From Chitinophaga pinensis (GTDB lineage: Bacteria > Planctomycetota > Phycisphaerae > Phycisphaerales > SM1A02): a stretch of 10,909 nt of DNA. Each line of letters opens with the position of its first letter. Position 1 is the first letter of the stretch. A program made the position numbers and the translations under genes. Positions 6,600-10,909 of this stretch are shown here, in pieces. The notes beneath the pieces are model-generated. The model was not told where the DNA came from. It saw only the letters and a program-made list of their open reading frames with translations, and made no database searches. The stretch covers positions 1 to 10,909 of the forward strand of contig CALQCP020000059.1 of NCBI GenBank assembly GCA_943329105.2, read 5' to 3'.

Positions 6600-7445
6600 T
6601 CAGGCGCGACGGCGGCGAGCGCCGATGAGACCTGCTGCGCCCAGGAGCGCGACGGCGCCGGGGGCGGGGACGTAGCCGAAGTTCGACACGGTCACCGTGC
6701 CGGTCGGAGGGGCGACGCCGGCGGCCAAGAAATTCGAGCTGCTGCTGCCGGTCACGGTGTTCGTGAACACCATTTCGATCTGATAGATCGAGCTCCAATC
6801 GAGGTCACCGAAGTTGGCGGCAGCCACGTCAACATGGCCGTTGCTCAAGGCAACGTCATAACTTCCGAGAACACCATTATTGTCGAGAACCCGGAGATAC
6901 ATCTTTGCGTTGTTCTTGGTGCCGGTCGTTTGGTAACCACTCAAGTCAAAGCTGAAGCTGGTGAAGCCAGACATGTCGATGGCCCCTGCAAATGCAACGG
7001 CCGGATCTGTGCCGAACGCTCCCCACACGGCTATGGATGTCTGATAGGAGTAGTTCACGGCGCTGTCCAAGGGATCGGCGTTACCGGTGTTGGTCGTATT
7101 GAACCACTTGTTGGTGCCCGTGGTCGCCGTACCGCCGTAGGACATGGTCATAGCGCTAGTTCCCACGCTGTTGGAGCCCTTGGCGGTACCACCACCAGAG
7201 GCCTTCCAATTGCCAATCAGGTCGCGTGAAGTGGCCGCGCCGTACGGCTGTGAGACGGTGTAGTTCGCACCAGAGGTTCCACTTCCTGCGGAATAGTTGT
7301 ATCCGGTGAGAAGACCAGGCGTCGCCAACGACGGCGAAATCGCGTCCGCAATACCGAAACTGTCAATAGAGGTCACCGACGCATTAGCCGCGCTGACGCA
7401 CGCAACCGACAGAACCATCGAAGGGATGAAAGTTGTGTTCCGCAT
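6600..7445 (-). CDS. PEP-CTERM-type secreted surface protein 2 (paralogue)
   Basis: A 281-residue exported protein, paralogous to the product at 5295-6062. The signal peptide is nearly the same (MRNTTFIPSMVLSVACVSAA, probable cleavage after ANA at 22). Shared body motifs are TMSYGG, SFSFDL (cf. AFSFDI) and a C-proximal block NGHVDV...F...S..Y.I...F.NT. The sorting end starts at about residue 259: VPAPG, then AVALLGAAGLIG, then ARRRRA. The body is otherwise well diverged, so the duplication is not recent. ATG 7445 is chosen because GGAG lies six bases upstream and the paralogue starts at the same place; an in-frame ATG at 7457 and the longer frame to 7649 would run into the conserved leader. 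Function unknown; envelope or matrix attachment is inferred from the ends. Confidence 0.85.
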   Translation of the reverse strand: MRNTTFIPSMVLSVACVSAANASVTSIDSFGIADAISPSLATPGLLTGYNYSAGSGTSGANYTVSQPYGAATSRDLIGNWKASGGGTAKGSNSVGTSAMTMSYGGTATTGTNKWFNTTNTGNADPLDSAVNYSYQTSIAVWGAFGTDPAVAFAGAIDMSGFTSFSFDLSGYQTTGTKNNAKMYLRVLDNNGVLGSYDVALSNGHVDVAAANFGDLDWSSIYQIEMVFTNTVTGSSSSNFLAAGVAPPTGTVTVSNFGYVPAPGAVALLGAAGLIGARRRRA

Positions 7446-7520
7446 TTGAAACTCCATGATGGGCTCTCGCCCAGTGAGCCCGCACTCCTGCGCGGGCGCC
7501 GCTTTGCCGAAACCATCGGC
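7446..7520 (-). promoter_or_regulatory. Structured 5' leader of PEP-CTERM gene 2
   Basis: The second copy of the three-hairpin leader. Hairpin 1 is GCCGA/TCGGC (7506-7520). Hairpin 2 is GCCCGCGC/GTGCGGGC with an AGGA loop. Hairpin 3 is TGGGC/GCCCA with a GAGA (GNRA) loop. GGAG then precedes the ATG. Compared with the other copy, hairpin 2 shows one full compensatory change (A-U to G-C) and two wobble-compatible changes, which supports a selected RNA fold. Confidence 0.55.
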
Positions 7521-7769
7521 GCGCGGTGTATGTGTTGCGATTGATCCAACGACGGAACAATCGGTCAGTCCAAAAGGGCAATCGCTAGCAAACTTCACGC
7601 ACGAATGAACTGTTGGTCTGACAACGAGAACGTAATCTGCACTCCTCAACCATCATGCGACTTTAAAAACATTCATCAAAATGTGCAGTTCTAAATGCGC
7701 TGCCGATGCCGAATATTTGTCAGAATTGCTCGCTAATTGGAACAAGACGACGCTGCTTGGGCAGCCGCA
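7521..7769. other. Intergenic stretch upstream of PEP-CTERM gene 2, no gene seen
   Basis: Between the leader and repeat copy C. It contains AT-richer sequence (about 7655-7740) where the promoter of the leftward gene probably lies, but no clear -35/-10 pair was found. No frame here encodes a recognisable protein. Confidence 0.45.
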
Positions 7770-7825
7770 AACACGCCCCAGGCGCGGAAGCGCTTGTGGG
7801 GGCGTGGAGTGTGGACGCTGCCCGA
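7770..7825. repeat. Repeat copy C, downstream of fic
   Basis: A hairpin of 35 nt (7772-7806) pairs CACGCCCC with GGGGCGTG, then AGGCGC/GCGCTT around a GGAA loop, with a small GTG bulge. It is followed by the family flank GGAGTGTGGACGCTG. The second hairpin is degraded (GCTGCCCGAGGCTC). On the minus strand only TTT follows the stem, so it is a weak intrinsic terminator for the fic gene at best. Confidence 0.7.
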
Positions 7826-7865
7826 GGCTCTTAAAGTGGTGATGGGAAGCCAGCGATGCAGGCCC

Positions 7866-8942
7866 TCAGGCGCTACCGACCGGGGCAACGGTTGGCGCGT
7901 ACCAGGTGCCCTTGCCCACGCCGTGGCGGACGAGCTTTCCTCGTGCGACTAGCCGGTGGAAGTGCAACTTCAGCGTCGGTCGTTTCGCGGCGGTCAGGCG
8001 AATCGCGTCGCCCATCGTGATTCGTCCGCGCTCGCGCGCGCACTGGAGAATCATCTCGGAAAGCGGAGGTAGCACGCCCAACACGCGGTCTTCGCGCGCG
8101 AGGCGCTGCTCGAGCTGGGACACCTGCTCGGCCATGGCGCCCAGGAAGTACTCGAGCCATGGTTGCCAGTCTTGGCTTGGCGTGCGAAGCGTGGACTGCG
8201 TGCGGCGCAACGCCAGGTAATAGTCGGTCTTTGTGCGCTCGATCACCGCTTCAAGGGAACTGTACGGAACGAAGGTGTAACCGCTTCGCAGAAGTAGCAA
8301 CGTGGTCAGGATGCGCGAGAGCCGGCCGTTTCCATCCTGGAACGGATGGATGGTGAGGAACACCACCGTGAACACGCCGATTGCGACAAGCGGATGCGTG
8401 TCCGGTTCGTCGAGCGCAGCGTTGGTCCAATGGAGGAGCTCGGCCATGAGCCGCGGCGTCTCGGATGGCGTGGCGGTTGCAGACACCACGCCGATCTGCT
8501 GGCCATGCGCGTCGAATGCAACGACATCATTCGAAGCAGACTTGTAGGTGCCGCGATGGCGCTCGTCCTTGTCACTGTGGCGCAGAAGATCACGATGGAG
8601 TTGCCTGATGTGATTCTCTGTCAGCGGAATCGATTCATGCGAGTGGATGACAAGATCCACAACCTCTGCGTAGCCCGCAACCTCTTGCTCATCGCGCGTC
8701 GCAAAGCGGCGAACGCCGATTTCGCGAAGCAGCGATTCCACTTCGTCATCACGGAGTGCACTGCCCTCGATGCGCGTAGACGAACCGACGCTCTCGATCG
8801 TGGCGATGCGTCGCAGCGTGGTGAGCCGTTCGGGCGGCAGCGATCCAGTCGCGCGCCACGCGCCGCGGAACTCCTCAATGCGCGCGAGGAGACGCACCAT
8901 GCGAGGCGAGAACTCCGGAGGCTTGGACGGGAGTATGACCAT
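7866..8942 (-). CDS. Fic-family adenylyltransferase with N-terminal inhibitory motif and C-terminal winged helix
   Basis: 358 residues from the ATG at 8942. The Fic catalytic loop HPFQDGNGRLSR is complete at about 199-210: the catalytic His, the acidic metal ligand and the GNGR anion hole. An inhibitory helix motif S-x3-E-G (STRIEG, about 55-60) lies N-terminal, which makes it a class II Fic protein. Known for the class: it transfers AMP from ATP to target protein hydroxyls, held inactive by the inhibitory Glu. The C-terminal 70 or so residues (ITMGDAIRLTAAKRPTLKLH then HRLVARGKLVRHG) look like a winged helix, as in Fic proteins that may bind DNA. A TTG at 8954 would add four residues but lies inside the promoter. 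A repeat-rich operator region precedes the gene and repeat C follows it. The target is unknown. Confidence 0.92.
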   Translation of the reverse strand: MVILPSKPPEFSPRMVRLLARIEEFRGAWRATGSLPPERLTTLRRIATIESVGSSTRIEGSALRDDEVESLLREIGVRRFATRDEQEVAGYAEVVDLVIHSHESIPLTENHIRQLHRDLLRHSDKDERHRGTYKSASNDVVAFDAHGQQIGVVSATATPSETPRLMAELLHWTNAALDEPDTHPLVAIGVFTVVFLTIHPFQDGNGRLSRILTTLLLLRSGYTFVPYSSLEAVIERTKTDYYLALRRTQSTLRTPSQDWQPWLEYFLGAMAEQVSQLEQRLAREDRVLGVLPPLSEMILQCARERGRITMGDAIRLTAAKRPTLKLHFHRLVARGKLVRHGVGKGTWYAPTVAPVGSA

Positions 8943-8996
8943 ATGGATAGCCAAATATATCCATAAACACGGTCATAGCCAAATGGAATAGCCAAA
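8943..8996 (-). promoter_or_regulatory. fic promoter with three TTTGGCTAT operator-like repeats
   Basis: An AT-rich island in GC-rich surroundings. On the minus strand the nonamer TTTGGCTAT occurs exactly three times (8996-8988, 8983-8975, 8955-8947). A promoter fits within it: TTGGCT (8982-8977), 17 bases, TATATT (8959-8954), then the ATG at 8942, so the leader would be only a few bases. The repeats overlap both the -35 and the start of transcription, as repressor sites do. Self-palindromes CCATATGG (8939-8946) and CCATATATGG (9002-9011) flank the region. The winged-helix domain of the Fic protein is a possible ligand (inference). Confidence 0.6.
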
Positions 8997-9068
8997 AAGA
9001 ACCATATATGGGGCTTCTGTGCTGCGGCGCGCTGCGTCAGCAATGTCCTGCGGGCCCCAGGAGTGATG

Positions 9069-9120
9069 CGCCAACGCACACGCGCCCCCAGACGCGGAGG
9101 CGCCAGGCGGCGCGAAGTGG
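9069..9120. repeat. Repeat copy D (degenerate)
   Basis: The sequence CGCCAACGCACAC followed by CGCCCCCAGACGCGGAGGCG matches the left half of copies E and F, but the right arm is eroded and the GGAGTGTGG flank is barely recognisable. A stem CGCGCC/GGCGCG remains. It lies between the nucleotidyltransferase gene stop and the fic promoter. Confidence 0.55.
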
Positions 9121-9151
9121 GCTGGCAAAGGGCTGGGACGTCCACTGCGTC

Positions 9152-9187
9152 GGCAATTGGACGCTTGCGAAATAGGCAAATGGACGC
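9152..9187. repeat. 13-bp direct repeat downstream of the nucleotidyltransferase gene
   Basis: GGCAATTGGACGC (9152-9164) and GGCAAATGGACGC (9175-9187) differ at one base and are offset by 23 bases, just after the stop codon at 9201. Meaning unknown: possibly a protein-binding site or a short duplication scar. Confidence 0.5.
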
Positions 9188-9200
9188 GGAAGCTCGGCCG

Positions 9201-9965
9201 TCAGCGACGGTGACGCAGGCGCTCAAGCTCGGCGCGAAGCGGTAGCCAGTACTTACGATCCTCGGCGCGCTCCGCGGCTTGCTCCGCGTCAAGGCCAGCG
9301 TCAATGTCACTGACAACGCCCGCCTTGACTGCGGTCAACAATGGACGGTGTCGCGCCGCGCGAACGCAAGCGGCGGGAAACCGTGCAGCGAGTTCCACCA
9401 GCAGTTCGGTCGTTCGTAATTCGCGGAACCAGAATCGCACCTGCGCGGCCGTTGGCGATCGACGATGCTCGAAGAAGTGCGCTTCCACAAGACGTCGGAT
9501 CATCGGCCAATCCTTATCTCGCTGCGTTTTCTTGGCCTGCACAAGGTCCGCAAGCGAAAGGAGATCGCACGGCGTTCCATCCGGAAGTTCGATCGAGGTG
9601 CGGCGCCTCCAAAGCGATGCAAATGGATCGACACCGCGCATCTTGGCCATCACATCGACCCGCATGCGCATGGCCTCGGGGTGATGGCAGCGAAAGTGTG
9701 AACCGTGACCACGTTTGAGAAATGCGAGCGTGCAGGGAGGAACCGCGATCGGTTCCGCTTTCAGTTCTGCGAGGGCCGCGCGCAAGCGAACAAGGTTGGC
9801 CGCATCGGCCAGAACGGCAAGATCCGTATCGCGGCTAAATTCCGCGGCGCCGTAGAACACGCACGCCTGCTCGCCCATGAGGAGCGCGCGGACGCGGTGC
9901 GTCTGCATCGAAGAAAGGACTTTGCGTATCGGGTTCGGGATCAAGTGCACCTCCCAGTGCCACAT
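9201..9965 (-). CDS. Nucleotidyltransferase-fold protein (AbiEii/DUF6036-like)
   Basis: 254 residues. The Pol-beta-type signature is MGEQACVFYGAAEFSRDTDL at 30-49: metal carboxylates D46 and D48 and a third candidate D104 (RVDVM). Family members as I recall them read MGGQA, so E32 replaces the second glycine and may impair nucleotide binding. The block LADLVQAKKTQRDKDWPMIR (138-157) is the typical C-terminal signature of this group, seen in toxin-antitoxin-like pairs. The rest is helical and Arg-rich. ATG 9965 keeps the leading helix IRKVLSSMQTHRV; M20 (9908) and M30 (9878) are alternatives. It overlaps the small upstream ORF by up to 131 bases in another frame. Function (toxin, AMP transfer or degraded activity) is not established. 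Confidence 0.72.
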   Translation of the reverse strand: MWHWEVHLIPNPIRKVLSSMQTHRVRALLMGEQACVFYGAAEFSRDTDLAVLADAANLVRLRAALAELKAEPIAVPPCTLAFLKRGHGSHFRCHHPEAMRMRVDVMAKMRGVDPFASLWRRRTSIELPDGTPCDLLSLADLVQAKKTQRDKDWPMIRRLVEAHFFEHRRSPTAAQVRFWFRELRTTELLVELAARFPAACVRAARHRPLLTAVKAGVVSDIDAGLDAEQAAERAEDRKYWLPLRAELERLRHRR

Positions 9966-10083
9966 AGGTGAGCCACAGCCGTTCGCTGGCAGCCCAACGC
10001 TGGGCCGGGGTCATCCGGTACCACTCGGCCCATTCGGCACCAACGAGTTGTTCGGCCTTGACCATCAGAGCATCGTACGACAT
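9835..10083 (-). CDS. Small partner protein of the nucleotidyltransferase
   Basis: 82 residues from the ATG at 10083. It is acidic and helical, with MTPAQRWAASERLWLTYVAL followed by GGALDPEPDTQSPFFD, and a basic end (GRAGVRVLRRRGI). From memory, short proteins with an 'ALGG(S/A)LDPEPD(T/P)QSPF' core often precede nucleotidyltransferase-fold genes and behave like the small half of a two-gene module; no search was run. The window frame also allows a GTG at 10101, but that lies inside repeat copy E, so ATG 10083 (or ATG 10065) is preferred. There is no clear Shine-Dalgarno. The gene's 3' half overlaps the start of the nucleotidyltransferase frame. Role inferred as possible antitoxin or adaptor. 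Confidence 0.6.
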   Translation of the reverse strand: MSYDALMVKAEQLVGAEWAEWYRMTPAQRWAASERLWLTYVALGGALDPEPDTQSPFFDADAPRPRAPHGRAGVRVLRRRGI

Positions 10084-10085
10084 GA

Positions 10086-10176
10086 ACGCCAACGCACACA
10101 CGCCCCCAGACGCGGAAGCGCTTGGGGGCGTGGAGTGTGGACGCTGGCCGGGGCCGGCGTGGAGTGCAGAGTGATG
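10086..10176. repeat. Repeat copy E, downstream of a PEP-CTERM remnant
   Basis: Hairpin 1 (10099-10132, 34 nt) pairs CACGCCCCCAG with TTGGGGGCGTG (11 bp with one G-U), an A-C mismatch, then CGC/GCG around a GGAA loop. Hairpin 2 (10142-10159) is CGCTGGCC/GGCCGGCG. The flank GGAGTGTGGACGCTGG and the segment up to the stop codon match copies A and B. No U-tract follows on the minus strand. It lies only about 16 bases ahead of the small partner gene, so the promoter for that gene would have to lie in or just beyond the repeat. Confidence 0.75.
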
Positions 10177-10284
10177 TCAGGCCTTGCGGCGACGGGCGCC
10201 GATGAGGACTGCCGCGCCGAGCAGCGCGACAGCGCCGCGTTGCGGGAGCCGCGGTCGGCGCTGAATGAAATCGCGTTGAGGCAC
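10177..10284 (-). pseudogene. Remnant of a third PEP-CTERM gene (C-terminal anchor only)
   Basis: Reading left from an in-frame TAG at 10296, the frame ends in RGAVALLGAAVLIGARRRKA and TGA (10179-10177). This matches the sorting end of PEP-CTERM protein 2 (GAVALLGAAGLIGARRRRA) with two substitutions. The PAPG box is replaced by LPQR, and nothing upstream resembles the signal peptide or body. The stop codon and the following bases match those of the two intact genes, and repeat E follows as it should. A 35-codon GTG-initiated ORF is formally possible, but it would lack a signal peptide. I read it as a decayed or truncated third paralogue. It is too short for standard gene callers. Confidence 0.72.
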
Positions 10285-10316
10285 TACGGTTGTCTACTGG
10301 CTTGCATTCGCCTTAC

Positions 10317-10347
10317 GAGGACGGCCGCTGAGCGCGGCCCTGTCCTC
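10317..10347. repeat. Isolated strong inverted repeat
   Basis: GAGGAC and GGCCGC (10317-10328) pair with GCGGCC and GTCCTC (10334-10347) around a TGAGC loop, with only CT bulged: 12 base pairs in 31 nt. It lies upstream of the PEP-CTERM remnant in a stretch (10297-10407) that holds no recognised gene. It is not a copy of the A-F family. It could be a terminator stem without a U-tract or the end of a lost element. Confidence 0.55.
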
Positions 10348-10407
10348 TTCGGCGCCTGCGGCCAGGGATCGCGTTGGTGGAAATCAACAGACTGCGGTTG
10401 TTGGGGC

Positions 10408-10479
10408 GCGCCAACGCGCACAAGCCCCCAGACGCGGAAGCGCTTGGGCGCGTGGAGTGTGGACGCTGGCTGAGGCCAG
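10408..10479. repeat. Repeat copy F, abutting the stop of the last gene
   Basis: Hairpin 1 (10421-10454, 34 nt) keeps the inner stem CCCAG-A-CGC / GCG-C-TTGGG with a GGAA loop, but two outer pairs are lost. Then comes GGAGTGTGGACGCTGG and hairpin 2 CTGGC/GCCAG (10466-10479), which touches the TGA at 10482-10480. On the left it shares CGCCAACGCRCAC with copies D and E. Confidence 0.7.
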
Positions 10480-10909
10480 TCACTCAGCTGACGAATCGCG
10501 GAACATTTCTTGTAACACCCTGAGCGCTTCAGGGCGTTCGGCAAACTCTGCCAAGGGTGTCAGGCGCTGAATCACGGTATTCCGATTGATGGCCGCACCC
10601 TGCCGACGAATGATCCCACGGACATCACCCCAGTCCTTCTCTCGCCCAGCAAATGCCTTCAGCACCAACAGGTCTTCTGCTGAGCACGTACGAATCAAGG
10701 GGCATCCATCGACGGACCACTCGGTTGAGCGAGCAACCATGTCTCGCTCAAACTCCAATGCACCAAGTGAAACATCAAGTCGCACGCCTTCCGAACTCTC
10801 CAGAATCAGAACGCGATGAGCAAGCGCAAACGCCCGTGCATCAGGCATGCGCGGAATGAATTTCACTAACAACGCATCGACCGCTTCCGCATCTCGACTG
10901 ACTGCAGTC
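10480..10909 (-). CDS. Nucleotidyltransferase-family (AbiEii-like) protein, 5' end outside window
   Basis: 142 visible residues, open to the window edge without a stop, so the TTG at 10872 is unlikely to be the true start. Recognisable blocks are RMPDARAFALAHRVLILESS, VRLDVSLGALEFE, and CSAEDLLVLKAFAGREKDWG followed by DVRGIIRRQG. From memory, the last ('AEDL..LKAFAGR..DW.D') is typical of the C-terminal half of AbiEii/AbiGii-like nucleotidyltransferases, which serve as toxin or antiphage partners. An N-terminal SRDAEAVD could be the end of the catalytic strand, but the G-S/G-G motif lies outside the window, so activity cannot be judged. Repeat F begins right after the stop codon. Confidence 0.65.
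   Translation of the reverse strand, partial: TAVSRDAEAVDALLVKFIPRMPDARAFALAHRVLILESSEGVRLDVSLGALEFERDMVARSTEWSVDGCPLIRTCSAEDLLVLKAFAGREKDWGDVRGIIRRQGAAINRNTVIQRLTPLAEFAERPEALRVLQEMFRDSSAE

Noticed and set aside
6339..7229. 296-codon plus-strand open frame opposite PEP-CTERM gene 2
   Set aside because: It runs through a terminator repeat and antisense to a gene with signal peptide and sorting end. No recognisable features.
6063..7520. Known cyclic-di-GMP or cobalamin riboswitch in the PEP-CTERM leaders
   Set aside because: Conserved core strings of those classes as I remember them are not present; only generic hairpins with GNRA loops match. An Rfam scan would decide.
8346..8966. 206-codon plus-strand open frame opposite fic
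   Set aside because: Antisense of a complete Fic domain; no protein-like motif pattern.
5215..10479. Integron attC sites for repeats A-F
   Set aside because: Orientation and position fit a cassette array, and copies D-F carry CGTTGGC paired with GCCAGCG, but no copy has a proper GTTRRRY/RYYYAAC core, A-C lack it entirely, and no integrase is in the window. Kept only as an alternative under the repeat finding.
5215..10479. CRISPR array
   Set aside because: The repeats are about 0.3-2.3 kb apart with genes between them, palindromic and imperfect; there are no regular spacers.
10480..10872. TTG at 10872 as start of a complete 130-residue protein
   Set aside because: The frame stays open to the window edge and the catalytic N-terminal part expected for the family is missing, so the gene is treated as cut by the window.

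Overview
The window looks like chromosome of a Planctomycetota bacterium, most likely of the Phycisphaerae. This rests on two secreted proteins ending in a PAPG...ARRRR anchor of the PEP-CTERM type (in the PAP form I associate with that class), a high-GC background with pockets of lower GC, and a leftward nuoD-nuoE-small ORF-nuoF-ybeY run that also contains a small unrecognised ORF. The taxonomic call is inference; no database was consulted.

Region 1 (1-4265, all on the minus strand) is housekeeping. Reading leftward it holds nuoD, nuoE, a 77-residue unrecognised protein, nuoF, ybeY (endoribonuclease and rRNA maturation factor) and the first 30 codons of a membrane protein that overlaps the ybeY stop codon. 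NuoD, NuoE and NuoF belong to the peripheral arm of complex I. nuoA-C and nuoG are not adjacent, so the complex I genes are split in this genome.

Region 2 (4387-5194, plus strand) is a type VII toxin-antitoxin pair divergent from nuoD: an MntA-type minimal nucleotidyltransferase antitoxin and a HepT-type HEPN RNase toxin, overlapping by 11 bases.

Region 3 (5215-10909) is an accessory stretch in which every gene again points left. In transcription order it contains a partial nucleotidyltransferase-family protein, a remnant of a PEP-CTERM gene, an overlapping small ORF plus nucleotidyltransferase-fold pair, a class II Fic adenylyltransferase with an embedded promoter/operator region, and two paralogous PEP-CTERM surface proteins. 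A copy of one repeat follows each of these units. The repeat has a 34-35 nt GC-rich hairpin with covarying stems, the flank GGAGTGTGGACGCTGG and, in most copies, a second hairpin. Six copies (A-F) lie within 5.3 kb. At least one (B) looks like an intrinsic terminator.

The two PEP-CTERM genes share a 5' leader predicted to form three hairpins, with one fully compensatory base-pair change and other pairing-preserving changes. The most interesting signals are this repeat-delimited leftward array, the structured leader, the PEP-CTERM remnant at 10177-10284, and the concentration of AMP-transfer or nucleotidyltransferase proteins (MntA, Fic, two further nucleotidyltransferase-like proteins).
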